Assembly (NCBI GenBank): GCA_009760855.2
Contig: WPIO01000002.1
Span: 11,978,501-12,042,500, forward strand
Length of the DNA: 64,000 nt
Direction of reading: 5' to 3'
Origin: Cristatella mucedo
Lineage: Eukaryota > Bryozoa > Phylactolaemata > Cristatellidae
In this document: in pieces, positions 32,442-44,474 of the stretch
Layout of the letters: every line of letters begins with the position of its first letter
Numbering within the stretch: position 1 is the stretch's first letter
Notes under the pieces: model-generated
Databases searched by the model: none
What the model saw: only the letters and a program-made list of their open reading frames with translations
What the model was told of the DNA's origin: nothing
Made by a program: the position numbers and the translations under genes

Positions 32442-32825
32442 AGGAGCGAACCTCTGTGCACTGCTTAACAAGCGATTTCGACCTCGGTTCATAGCGTTCA
32501 CCCCTGCCGTCGTCTTGCGTAACTAGTCTTGTCTGCCTTACAATAAGTTTGACTGTCTGCGAGTTGTCACGGGCAAGGCCCAGCTGATTTTTCGGTGAGA
32601 ATATATTCACTTGCTGACTTGCAAATCGAATAAAGAATTAAATTGCATCGAGTTAGAGCAAGACGCCCGATCCACTTGCTTTTTATGAAACGCTGATTCA
32701 GCAACCGCGATGTTCGTAATGCTGCATGTTTCATTGACATGCTGCGGATGGAAGACAGCGGCACTTATAAAATGTAAATGGCAATGAAATAATCGCCGCG
32801 AATGCAGCGTACTGTTTTACCGCGA

Positions 32826-32993
32826 TCCGGGATGGCACACTCGGTAAAGCGGTTGCTTTTAATGACTTCGGTCGCGAGGTCGTGGGTTCGGATACTGCGG
32901 TAGGAGATTCTTTATTAGCGCTGCAAGCGGTGGTGATAGCCGTAAAGGCTCTTCTGTCGCTATACAAAAAGAAGCTGTTGAATCACCGAGTAC
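32826..32993 (+). mobile_element. tRNA-derived SINE, family 1, full head
   Basis: A-box-like tggcacactcggtaaagcgg and B-box-like gtgggttcggatac have tRNA spacing, followed by the body (caagcggtggtgatagccgt, aaggctcttctgtcgctata). The match ends near the shared gctgtt.aatca.c.agta. Confidence 0.8.
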
Positions 32994-33067
32994 TTTCTAT
33001 CACCACACGCAAAAGAAGCAACTTCTCTGAATCTTAAAAAGGCAAGAGCGAGTCGTCAAAACGCTAA

Positions 33068-33151
33068 AAGCAAATGTAAAGATCCTAGAAAGAGATTGAG
33101 ATATCTGAAGGCGCTTTATCGAGTGTTTTATTATCATTACTATTATTATTA
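33068..33151 (+). mobile_element. LINE family A, 3'-end fragment
   Basis: gatcctagaaagagattgag, then ggcgctttatcgagtg and a TTATTA tail. It begins 75 bp after a SINE-1 copy. Confidence 0.75.
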
Positions 33152-34079
33152 TAAAAGCATGAAGTTTACAAGTAGGTTTCCTAATCGCAAAGCATAAGCA
33201 CGTGGAATAGAGCAGTTTTGCCGTCTATTGTCTAAGTGCGGCCCTTTCGTCAGGCGCGTAGCTTTGACTGTTAGCTGTCACTCGACTCCTATTTCAGGCA
33301 CCAAAGGAAGCATGATCATTAGTAGTAAAGCGGCTCGTCCAACATCGTAGCGTTAGTAGATCCATTTAAAATTTATTAGTGCGACAGTCTAGAAAACAAG
33401 CTAATAGAATGCCAAGATCCACAGCAGCTATGTATGCTTGACCGGGAAAACGCGGAGATCCGCTTCGTTTCTCCTATTTGCATTTACTGCCAAGGTACCA
33501 GACATTTAGGCTTTCCTGGCAGCCAGTTCCGTTCCCTGTGCGGTAATAAAATCTGGCATCTTAAGCCTAATACCCAATTTTTCTATTTCCATACTAGGTA
33601 CTTATATCATGGCCTGCACCTGTGCTACGGATGTCACGTATTTCCCGCTTGAACTATTCTAGATTAGCATGACAAGCGAGCAAGATGCAAGTTTGCTCCG
33701 TCATTCATGTCCCAAAGTTAGAGCTTTGTATTAGTCTCAGCATTAATCTCAGTAGACTGCTGGTTAGACGTGACCGTTACTTTGCATATTACTAACGTTC
33801 AATCTAGACATCGAACTTGCTTCATTCAGAATAACCAAGCTCTCATACAAAAGGTATAAAAAGTCGTCTAGATGCCGCTCAGCTGCAAATGATGCCTCTT
33901 GGCTATTTGGAATTACTCTTGCTCAAAATTAATTTCCTCGAGTTCTACACAATGGTGCGTAGACAATTTCTCAGGTTTGATTAAGGATGGCTTTTTTATT
34001 CTCAGAAGTTAAGCAGGGGATTTTCTGATTGCCAAACTTTTTCAACGCGAGAAGCTAATTCAGTTTCAGGTGTTCCGTT

Positions 34080-35552
34080 TTATGAATAGGCCATGACTTA
34101 CGCCATATCAATTTCTACCTGGATTTTATTTTTATGCCGATTACACACAGCTGCATTTTTGCTTTGATCCTTCTCTAAATTACCTCAAGCACTCTCAACT
34201 CCCTCCCTAGCGGCATGCATTACTGACATTCGCACATAGATAGCAGGAAATATGCTTAAATTGAATCCAGATAACACTAACTTGCTTTATAGGAAACTAA
34301 CCGTTACTCGGAAAATAAAAATCCCAACTCTCAAAATATGCTCTACCGACATATTTTCTGTATCATCTGCCCGGAATCTCAGTTTGCTCTACCAAAATGA
34401 CGCTAGAAGAGCAAATAAGCTCCGCGATAAATTGTGTGCATTTTATCGTAACTCCTCTAAGTCTGTCACTTCACGGAACCATTTTGTCTTATACCGAAGT
34501 AAAATTTTAAAAAGGGCTTTCTCAATTTGAGGAGACATTAGCCAAGCTGGTTTATGCAGTCGTGACATCTCGACTAGACTTCTATAATGCAATACTTGTA
34601 AGTCTTCTTGCCCGTGCAGCAATAAGAATGCATTTGGTGCAAAACATGGCATCTAGACTTACCTGTCGTAAAACGCCACAACTACCACATCACACACATG
34701 CCCACTCTTCTGCGTTGGCTGCCTATCAAGCAGTGCATCGACTTCCATATCATGTCACTCAGCCGTATGACATTATTCTGTCTTGCTCCAGCCTATACCT
34801 GGCTGAATTAGTGTCCTCACATTAGGCTTACACCGTCGCGCTATGCGTTCTTCTCCGCTCCCGGTCGATTGTTCCTTCCGCCGTCACTAAGTCCAAATCC
34901 TTAAGATACCGTACTTTTAGCTGCTGTGCTCACAAAGCTATATAAATCACTACCGTCTGAAATCTCACCATCTTCCGGTTTAAAAGTCCCCAAAAAGGAA
35001 AAAATTGGATCTGATCCATCCAGTCTTCACTTTTTCAGCGACCTTTAGTGTGGTTTTACGTATTAACTGCACGTCGTGAATAAGAGGAACAGGAACGTGC
35101 TTTTACATAGCGCCTCTAGTGAATCTGTCTTTTTACGGTGCTGTTTGATTACCATTGTGACTGCAAAAGGACTCTAACCCACGTCCTGTGTCATAAAGTG
35201 CGATCACCTTACCCATTCGCTATTCATTACCCAGTGGCAAGTGCTGACCATTTCATTAGCTCTTTTTCTTTACCTTGAGCTTAAGTTCTGATTCAGTGTA
35301 TGAGGATTAAGAATGCATAATATAATAGGCCCAAGCCCTGGCTCTTCACTGATCTCTCGTCAAGAATAAAAATTGCCTTGCTACTAGCTGCCTCGATGTC
35401 ATTATGGAGAGGGGCGGATTGATAGCTGGCTGCCCCCGTGCATCTACCACTAACCATTCAATCGCACTTTTTTTGCTACAATTTTGAAGTGCCTAGAGAT
35501 GTATTGAGTTCTTTGAAGGCGCTATATCAAGTGCGTGTTTATTATTATTAAT
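34080..35552 (+). mobile_element. LINE family A, RT core to 3' end, decayed
   Basis: Contains FYADYTQLHF, the RT active-site box with its second Asp lost (YADD to YADY), then LKLNPDNTNLLYRK, TDIFSVSSARNLSLLYQND, MASRLTCRKTPQLPHH and, at 35489-35550, the family 3' terminus with a TTATTA tail. Several stops and shifts. Confidence 0.85.
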
Positions 35553-35765
35553 GTAATTATCGCGGGGTGATAATCAGACACGTCTCGGAGAGCTTCAAAA
35601 GAACCACGTTATTTACTACTCGATCCTGATTGCTGGTAGAAAAGTATTTATCTGCTCAAATTACTATTAGTGGCGTCTTTTTTCATGGGAAATTGAGCTA
35701 AATATATCATGGAATCAGAAAAACGATCGGCGGCGGCGCAATGGGCGCGATCCGTGGAAGAAGCT

Positions 35766-35891
35766 CGATTGTTCTTCTGAGAAGAGGCCGCTTCGTCCTT
35801 AACAGAGGATCGCTACGCTCAGTCTATACGATTGTTCTTCTGAGAAGAGGCCGCTTCGTCTTTAGCAGAGGATCGCTACGCTCAGTCTATA
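35766..35891 (+). repeat. 63-bp tandem duplication
   Basis: Two copies, 35766-35828 and 35829-35891, differing at two positions. Each begins cgattgttcttctgagaag. Because 63 is divisible by three, one frame stays open across both (IVLLRRGRFV..RGSLRSVYT). Confidence 0.95.
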
Positions 35892-37454
35892 CGCCGCTGA
35901 TGCAGCTGGCTGTTTCATTTCCTATCACGGGAGAGTGTGAATGTATTGCGGAAGCGATTTTGGATAAATTGCAAGCTACAATGATCGTGATACAAATCTC
36001 TAGCCCATAATTCTTTGTGGGCAAACTTCAGTGCTGAACAATCCAGATTTGCGATGGGAATCTATTTAAAAGAATAACAAAAACTAAAACTAGGGCTATG
36101 ATCTTAATGCAGAGAAAATGCCAGTTATTCCTCCTCCAATTATGACGATCCAGAGAGAAAATAATTGAAGGAGGCAACTCGGCTTGCAAGCACCACCCCG
36201 TTAAGTGATTAGTAGTCTTCGTTCTATGATTGCCTGAGCACGATCAACGAAGTGCACTGCTTATTTGTCACTGCGCTACTCGTTGCTTTTGTTACTTTTT
36301 TTTAGATGCTCGCGCGCTTCCTTAGCGATAGGTTCATTTTCAGATCGTTAGGTAGCTCACTCCATAATAGTAATCTCTACTAATTAAGCAAGAAAGTCCG
36401 TCCTTCCCTCTGTCACTCCGCAAGATGGTGCTCTTTACTCAAGCGGCAACGTGACGCAGCATTGTCTTCTGCGAAGAAACTGCTGTGACTCAGCAAAGCG
36501 ACTCTACAGGCAGTGAGCTGCTTGTAATATTAATAATGACAGTAATGACAATGAGTCTTTTACATGGCACCCTAACTGAAGCGAATCTCTATCGAGGCTC
36601 TTTACATTTTTCCATAGGAGAGAAAAACACGCGTGCTTTGGATTACATTTCCTTAGAATGCATAACTAATTTTTGGAACGCAGTGTAAGTTTCTAGTGGC
36701 CGCTATTGCTACCGTGCTGCCTCGGTTAAATGGCTACTTGTGTGGGTGGGTTTTTCGCGGGATCTTCTCAAGCCGCTGCTAAGTTGCTGAAGTGCGTTCG
36801 ATATAGTTCGACCGAATAGGACTGTATCTTCAAACGCCCGTATTAGATCTTATTCGAACGTATTTTGCGCATTTACTGAACAGACATCTTTAATTTCTCA
36901 AGGCCTTTGAGACTGAACTCAACACAGCAAAGACACGGCAATTTACGAATATGCAAAATAAGCTTATACTAAGACGTTACCATTATTTAATAAAATCTCA
37001 ATAAATTAGCATTGTGTTTTTCGTTTCAATTATCTGAGAATACGATTTCTTTATTTTACTGTGAAAATTGACTTTGCAGACTGCCACCAAATCTGCTAAT
37101 GTCCGTTTTTTAAAAAGGTGGACAGCGATTGCTATACATATATATATTTATTTATTTATTTATATTTATATTTATATACATTTATATTTATATTAAGATT
37201 TATTAAAATATTTAACTGTATATACGTATATAAATTAGCCAGCGGAGCCCTGCCCAGCCGGGGTCGTGGGTGCTACCCGGGACTCCCGGTTCAGGAACAA
37301 GGACCACACGGCTTCCAAGCCGGTAATGGCGTCTGAGACGCAGTGCCACCTTTTAAAACCATCCTTTCCGCGATTGGGAGACCGAGGCCTACTTTCAGCG
37401 ATATAACATTGCTACTAAAGTTCGGGATTCCTGAGACAAGGATACTAAATCCAC
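35892..37454. other. Unassigned sequence with one LINE-A remnant
   Basis: A degraded minus-strand LINE-A terminus lies at about 36525-36618 (catggcaccctaactgaagc, gaggctctttacattt) and a (TTTA)n tract at 37138-37200. Otherwise nothing recognised. Confidence 0.45.
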
Positions 37455-38098
37455 ATAGGTCAGTGCATTTGTAACATCCCTTCTCAATTTCTACAGCACA
37501 CTGTTGCTGGTCTACCTGCGTGTGCAATCAGGGGCTATCAGTTGGTGCAAAACTCTGCAGCTAGGCTTATCTGTCATGAGCCTCGTAGTTGTCACATTTC
37601 ACCACTTCTCGCCGATCTGCGCTGGCTTCCATGCAAGCAGCGCATCGACTTCAAGGTTCTGTCACTCACTTGTATGTCCCTTCATTCTTTGGCTGTAGCC
37701 TATCAAACTGAACAAACAGACTAGGGATCATATGACCTGCTTTTCTAAATCAAAGCGTTTAGCTGCACCCCGTACGAACCTTAAATCCTTTGCGAAACAG
37801 GCCTTTAGCTCGTGTGCTCGCAAAGCATGGAACTCTCTTCTAACTGATGTCGCGACATCCCCTGACTTGACGACATTTCACAAAGTTGAAAACGTGCAAT
37901 CTGTCATAGCAACTAGTGAGTCCTTGCGATTCGTACACTGTGTGCTCATACGTGCTGACACTAGGCATGCTTCCACCTAGCGTCTTTGCTCGGTGACGCG
38001 TGCGTGTCACCTCTAACCCTTCTCTTCGCAGTATATTTAAAGTACCTAGGAAGAGATTAAGTTCTCTGAGGGCGCTGCACAAATTTATTAATAGTTTT
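37455..38098 (+). mobile_element. LINE family A, RT C-terminus and 3' end
   Basis: Reads LVQNSAARLICHEPRSCHIS, then PLLADLRWLPCKQRIDFKVL and KAWNSLL. It ends with tacctaggaagagattaagt, ctctgagggcgctgcac and an AT tail. Confidence 0.85.
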
Positions 38099-38492
38099 AT
38101 TAATATAATTAATTAAGCTGAGCTGAGAGATCCGGCAGTGCTAGCATATAGACTACATAAGTCAGCATTGCCGTGAAAATCGTTGCACAATCACAACAGT
38201 GGTGACACTTCGGAGTGTTTTTTAATCTGATTGCAAATGATTCGCTAACGTCGAATTTTCTTCGCGAGACTGCATCTGGTCTGCTACCACAGTTGAAGTG
38301 TCTGTGATAGGAGCGGCAGTAGGGAGACCGGGCCTAAGTCAATCAAGCTCTCCAATAGATCACCTGCTGTGGCGTAGAAGGTCGCACATGAACTACATGT
38401 CGCGCATTATGTCGCGCCCCTATCGCAACTACGTATTACGTGGGTAACTAGCATTTACGCTTACAATCGCAAGCAACCCTTCGTTCCCTCCT

Positions 38493-38493
<1 letters not shown>

Positions 38494-38585
<92 letters not shown>
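38494..38585 (+). repeat. (CT)n microsatellite
   Basis: Almost pure CT with one CTTT interruption. Confidence 0.97.
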
Positions 38586-38588
<3 letters not shown>

Positions 38589-40437
38589 CTCCTAGAAATG
38601 CCATTAACTGCTACAAAGTTGCAGCTGATAAAATAACAGCTCTTGGCATGTGGATGGACACACATGCAGGCCCTAAAAGTGGCGGCCACATGCCATGCCT
38701 GCCGCCTCTCGGGAAACTCGACGATCACCAGCTCCCAGGCCGTAAAAACCGTCGCCAGGTTTCGGCGGACGTACCCGTCGCATTAAGACTGTGACGCCAG
38801 CTCCGACTCGGGACATAAACCTGACGGCGCGGACGTCGCTAGGTCAAAGCCAGCTCTAGCACTTGCCAAGTCGCCGCCGTCTCGACTACGAGCGAGCGTC
38901 CGTCTAGACTCCATGACTTCCGCGCGCCAAACCGAAGGCCGATCGATAGCAGCAGGTATCTGTAGCTGCGCACTGGCCGAAAGAGCGAAGGCGCGCTCTC
39001 GCGCTCAGCTCTGCTTTCTCAATCTCGCCATTCACTCTCGCTCGCTCGCTGTTCGGGGCTTCCGGCTTTGCAGCGGCGGCACTTTGTCGCTGCAAAGCCT
39101 CCTACCCCCGCCCACCGCCTGGCGGAGCGACGGAGCGGGTAGGAGGGGCTGGAGCAAATGCCCATAGCGACCTCGTGAGCTCGACCCTGGTACGCCGACG
39201 CGTGCCCGCGACGCGGGATCGCGGGCAGAGCTGCGCTCGCTCTGCGAGTGAGATACGACACCGGCGTCGCCTGCGGCGGTCGCCCGGAGGCGCGGAGACC
39301 GCCGCAGTAGGCGGTACGCCGCTCCGCTCGGCGACGAAGGCGACGCGACGCTTTTTCGGAAGAGGGAGACGCGAGCTCCGAAAGATACGCCGTTTTACCG
39401 CAAATTAATGTCGAGCCGATGCACCCGGTAACACGAGATAAGAACGCTTTTTCGAGCATTCAACTCCCGTCGGATCCGTCTGGAGCAGTCGCTCTCTAGT
39501 TCCGGCCGCTTTGAGCACGGGCCTCTCTGCGACTTGCGGTCCGTCCCGCACATGGCTGCACTTAGTACTTGCGACCTCGGGACCTGGCAGTTTTGGCGCT
39601 AGTGACTAGCCGCCGGCAGAGAGCGGGCGGTAACTAACGCTAAGGCCTCTCGTAGCGGCCCGAGTTCATGCCGAACGACATCGCCGTTTCACTTTCTCCA
39701 GCTGCACAGCGACCGCACTGGAGGACTGTCTGCACTGTTCTCACTGGATACCGGTAGCGTTTAGTCTATGAGACCCGATCGCGGCAGCGCCAAACGGATG
39801 ACTCGCTCGCAGCATCCGCCTAGTCGGTGCCGTAGCCGGCTGCGCCGCCGCCGCAAGCTGACCGCTGCCGCCGGCCGAAGCCAGTGGCTGGACTTGATCG
39901 GCGGCGAGATAAAGCCGTCCGCGGCGACGCTCGAATAGGCGAGACGAGCTGCGAACGGCGGCGGCGCGAGCGAGCCGGGCGGCGCCCGGTGCGTCAGGCG
40001 GCGGCGGCGGCGGCGGCGACCGACCATTTCCCCGGACCGACATCAAGCCCGCGCGCCCCTGTCCAGCGCACGCTGCTCCCAGCCGCCGTTGAAACACGGC
40101 GCCCGCGCGACCGACCGCGGTTCTACCTGCGCAGCCCTGTGCGGTGGTTCATTGAGCTCGGGCCCAGACAGCGTGAGGTTTCGGCGAATAGTGTTTCGCC
40201 AGCCTTTGGCGTGCGTCATCCATCCACCCACCCCTTTGGGCTCCGGAAGCCGCTCGCACGAGCGAGCGCAGTCGATGGCAGCGGCAGAAGTCGCTGCGTC
40301 AATCGATTTATGCGCACCATCGTGTTCAGTAGCACGGGCAGCCGCCGCCGCTCCGAGTGAGCGGCGGCGACCGTCGCGGCCGCTGCGCTTGCGCCCGCCG
40401 CGCAGCCGCAGTCGGGCTAGCCGACCGAGTGTCGGCG

Positions 40438-40558
40438 GCGTCTGGCGGCGGCATCTGGTGGCGGCGTCCGGCGGCGGCAGCGTCCGGCGGCGGCGGCGGC
40501 GTCCGGCGGCGGCGGCCGGCGGCGGCGGCGTCCGGCGGCGGCGGCGGTACATCGGTGG
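40438..40558 (+). repeat. GGC-based minisatellite
   Basis: Units of the form gtccggcggcggc with variable numbers of GGC triplets. Confidence 0.92.
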
Positions 40559-40619
40559 CCGCATCAACCTTACCAGACCCATCCACCTTGTGCGTCGCTC
40601 GTTTGGAAGCTGCGCTGGT

Positions 40620-40700
40620 CACGGTACCACACACAGCCTCTAGTGCCACGGTACTACACACAGCCTCTAGTGCCACGGTACTACGCACAGCCTCTAGTCG
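40620..40700 (+). repeat. 27-bp tandem repeat, three copies
   Basis: Units start at 40620, 40647 and 40674; core cacggtactacacacagcct. Only a few substitutions separate the copies. Confidence 0.93.
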
Positions 40701-41051
40701 GACGGATGAGCACGCTGGGCTGCCGCAGCTGGGCGGACATAGCTCAACGGTTTGCTCGCTATACTGCTCCAGAGCCGAGAGTGATGGAGTTAGTAGCTCC
40801 CTAGTACTTAGCGGGCGCTAGAACGTCTAAGGTGTCTAGAGACTTGTCTAAAAAGTCTCAGCGCGAAAACGCACAATGGGGGAATTCGAGTCGAGAACTG
40901 TTTGATGGCCTGCTACGGTGTCTTCGCGAGAGTCTGTTACATGAAACTGGCGAGGCCGTGCGCTTGCTGGGTAACTAGAGCAGTAAAACTACAAACAAAT
41001 GGGACTTACTTGTTTATCAAGCATGATATTACTCACCATTGAATTGCATTT

Positions 41052-41139
41052 CCATTTGCAGCAAATGTAAAGTGCCTAGAAAGAGATTGAGTTCTCTGAG
41101 GACGCTTTATCAAGTGCATTATTGTTATTATTATTATTA
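41052..41139 (+). mobile_element. LINE family A, 3'-end fragment
   Basis: gcaaatgtaaagtgcctag, then agagattgagttctctgagg, cgctttatcaagtgcatta and a TTATTA tail; the cleanest copy of the terminus in the window. Confidence 0.85.
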
Positions 41140-41270
41140 CTGACGTGAACGCAAACCCGATATCTCGCCATCACCCGTCTCGCCATCCTGTTAGCGACAC
41201 TCCCGATACCGCCCTTGCGATAATGATGTCAGCTTCCAGAATTGCCAGTATAAGTACAGGCACATCGCAA

Positions 41271-41545
41271 TGTAATGTAATGTATCTCCGTCAGTAACTC
41301 CACAAAGTCATAAAGACCATGTGGGTGTTACGCAGGAGAGTTTTGTATAGCGCACTCACAGCCTAAGCGGCTTTCGGTACGCATTTGGTAGCCAACAGAC
41401 TTCGTCTCACGCAACAGAGAGAAAGTGGGAAGCATAGCAGAGTTAGGAGAGCAGTTGAGGTAGTTAGTAGCATAGAAGTAGCAGTTCAGGACCGCTGAAA
41501 AAAGATGTGCCATAGTCGGCAGTTAGAGAGTAGATGTCGTTGCGT
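41271..41545 (-). mobile_element. LINE family B, 3' end
   Basis: Begins with aatgtaatgtaatgtatctc, the reverse of the ACATT tail. Nearly identical to 21654-21920. Confidence 0.85.
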
Positions 41546-42739
41546 ATGAATCGTGAATTGTGTGCGCGCGTGCGCGGAGATTGCGTCATGAGTTGGGTCA
41601 TAGAATCCGTGCGAGTCGACCGTGTACGCTGGATTTAACAGTAATAAGCAACTTTTCCTATCTGCGCTCCGGCTCATGTATAAAATGGCTAAACGGCTGC
41701 TCGTCGTCGTCTGCTCTGTGTTTTTTCGCACGATTACAAGCTGCTGCCTCAGCTGGACCCGTCCGCCTACGCTCAAAATGCATGGCTGGTAGGCAGACCC
41801 AATAAGCCACCGTCAAAACAACTTGACCTTCGATCTAATTTTGAATATACTTGCAACAGATCAACCAGCGCACTTCCTCCGGTAGCGAGCACTGGCTAAA
41901 GCGTAGCAACGCCGCAGGCGAAAGCCACCCGCCTTCTGGAGACAGGCGGCTGACCGGAGCGGCCAGTTTCTTAGCGAGCCATCTGCGGCACATTTGTGAA
42001 CACGATCCGCAGCCGGTATGTTGTAGTCAATCGAGACCTTCTAGGTGGGAGGTATTACACAAGGGCTTGCGACTTGCGTTTACCTCAAGAGATCACAAGA
42101 GTGGGAAGCACCGGGAAGCACTTCGGGCAGCCGCTGAAAGAAGCCCACTGAGAAAAGAAGGCATTTACGTAAGCGCGACGAAGGACGAGTAGAAGGAGCC
42201 CTGCGGCGGGCGGGCACTTTGCGGCGAGGACTCCGCTGCGAGGACTCGCTCTAGGCGCTCGCTGCCAAACACTCGGTCGTCTAATCGCCGCAAAGGCGCA
42301 GTCGGAGGTCGGCGACGTCAGCAATCCAGTCATCAACCCTGGCGAGCAGCTGGAGTGCAGTTTCACACAATGACAAACGTTCTCCGCGACGAGGAATTTT
42401 ACGAGGGTCTTGAGCTCAGGACGTGCAGCAAAGCACTGCACGTCCGAGTAACGACCGAGCTGAGTGTACCCGCATAAGAACGGGTACAGTATCTCGTACG
42501 AACGAGTCCGATCGAGTCCAATCGAGGCATCCAAGATGTGCTAGTTCTGCCACCTTGTTACGAGCGAGCGCTTCTCAGTTGATGCAGATGTGCTTCGTTG
42601 TACCTAGCGATTTACCAAATGGCACAGAAGTGCGCCTGTTTTGATTCTAAGTGCGGGCTCAGTTTCTTGCAACCGCGTGCAGTGCGGCTTTCTTTTCATC
42701 TCCTTACCTCAACCGCTCTTCTTATTTTCTCTCCCTACC
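41546..42739. other. Unassigned, partly GC-rich
   Basis: Short open frames (41851-42192, 42085-42534) have no domain I recognise and overlap in opposite directions. Confidence 0.35.
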
Positions 42740-42840
42740 TATTTCTCTCTCTCTCTCTCTCTATCTTACGCATATCTATCTATCTATCTATCCATTTGTC
42801 TATCTGTCTATACATCCATATATCTATCTATCTACCTACA

Positions 42841-42875
<35 letters not shown>

Positions 42876-42952
42876 ATATCTATCTATATATATATATATA
42901 TATATTTATTTATCTATATATATCTATCTATCCATATATCTATCTCACTCTC
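42740..42952 (+). repeat. (CT)n, (CTAT)n and (TA)n compound microsatellite
   Basis: Mostly CTAT tetranucleotides (GATA on the other strand) with a TA core near 42886. Confidence 0.96.
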
Positions 42953-43029
42953 TTCTAAAGCAACCGCTCCTCTTGACCTCCTTTCGTTTTTTTCCATTTG
43001 GTTCGCCGCATCGTGCCACTTTCGTCAGT

Positions 43030-43112
43030 GATAATAATAATAATAATAATAATAATAATTCACTTGATAAAGCGCCCTCAGAGAACTTAATCTCTCTCTA
43101 GGCGCTTATTGT
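43030..43112 (-). mobile_element. LINE family A, 3'-end fragment
   Basis: (AAT)n tail followed by cacttgataaagcgccctca and tctctctctaggcgctt. Confidence 0.8.
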
Positions 43113-43589
43113 AATGGATTTTATCCCAGGTACGATCGCAAGTTCCGCAACAGGCATTCCTATATTTCCACTGTTAGCGGATTAATAGACTCAAAGTTTC
43201 TTCTGCCACAATATGAGATGAGGCTGTTTAATCAACCGGCCAGGGCTTATTTTCTAATTGTCACCTTTTATTACCCGCTTCCCTACCGCTGCCATATAGC
43301 CTGCATTACATACCACAGCTCACTCACGCTGCCGGGACGCAAGCTATTCTAGAATAGTGAGGTTTAGTGCACTGCAAGGTTGATCCTAAAGTCACTATAT
43401 TAAACATCTTTGCTTGGTTATAGCTGTTCACATTGAGTCTAAGTGTGACTGACAACCAGTGGCCTTTTTCGGACATGGCGTGTAATTCGAACCTTATTTT
43501 ACGCTCGGCGACAAATGGCACGAGTTGACCAGCTTTTTCAATGTCGTTTTAGCCCTAGCCACTTTCTTCTGTGGTTGCGTCTCACTCAC

Positions 43590-44470
43590 CGAGATAGAGA
43601 ACTTCGTGCGAAACGACTAGGCTACGCCGCGGAGCGTGAGCAAGAGCACTCTGGCAAGCGGAAGTTGGAGCGCCATCAACCGGAAGGGCTTACAGCGCTG
43701 ACAGCGCTGACAGCTCGAAGCGAGCGTAAGTCTGGCAAGCGGAAGTTTGCGCGCCGGCCAGTGAAAAGCTGCAGCGCTGGCTAGCGGCATCTGGCTGGCG
43801 GCAGCTTCAAGCGAGCCAAGCGACGGGGGCGCGGTGACTCTTGCTGACGCGGCAGCTTTGCCCGCTTCGAGACTGCGAGCCGCATCAGCGCGAGTCGTCG
43901 CCCCTCGACCGCCAGTGACCTCCGGCGCTCCTGCTGCCCGGTCGCCCGCTGAGTGAAGGAGACAGGCTATCACCGCCTAGCACCGCTCCGAAATACATAA
44001 ACAAATATAATCCATTTGTATAGACCCTCCCCCAAGAGAGCATAATCTCTATTCAAGCGCTTCGTTTATGCCTCCGGGGCTCGAGCCCGCGACCTCAGCC
44101 AGTCCTTGGTCCCCGGGGCGAGCGCCTTAACCTCTGGACCAAGCCAGCTCATCGCTCCCCTCTTGCGGCCCTAGAGCGGCCGATTGCACGCGCGAGCGAC
44201 GCCCTCTCGATCGAGCGGTCAAGGTTGTTTACCCAAAGGGGCGAGAGACTGGCGGTCGAGCGACGCCGCCCCTGCCCCGCGCCGTAGGATCGGCGCAGAG
44301 CGTCCGCTCCGCAGCCGTCCCGTACCGCACAGGCCGGCGTCCGCTACCGACCGGCTCGCGATTTCGTTCGTAGCGGCTCGGCTGGTTGAGTCTCGCGACA
44401 ATCGCGCCGATCCGGCGATCCGAAAACTCCGACGTGGTTATTTTGGGAACGGCTGCAGAAGTTCCGGTTT
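43590..44470. other. CpG-rich island with a SINE inside
   Basis: GC-rich flanks at 43600-43980 and 44167-44470. No gene recognised. Confidence 0.4.
43991..44166 (-). mobile_element. tRNA-derived SINE, family 2, with LINE-A-like tail
   Basis: On the reverse strand, A-box-like tggcttggtccagaggtta and B-box-like gcgggctcgagcccc form a tRNA Leu/Ser-like head. The 3' part (aagcgcttgaatagagatta, then tatacaaatggattat) resembles the LINE-A terminus. It does not fold as a complete tRNA, so it is not called a tRNA gene. Confidence 0.65.
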
Positions 44471-44474
44471 CGGT

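Larger units (their letters stand above)
38750..40800. other. CpG-rich island with no recognised gene
   Basis: About 2 kb of CpG-rich DNA in otherwise AT-rich surroundings, open in several frames on both strands (for example 39019-39459, 40043-40582, 40089-40643). The open frames are Arg/Ala/Pro-rich shadows. It may mark a promoter or a first exon that cannot be placed. Confidence 0.5.

Noticed and set aside
44050-44166. Genuine tRNA-Leu or tRNA-Ser gene
   Set aside because: A- and B-box-like motifs exist but no 7-bp acceptor stem could be paired, and a LINE-like tail follows; called a SINE.
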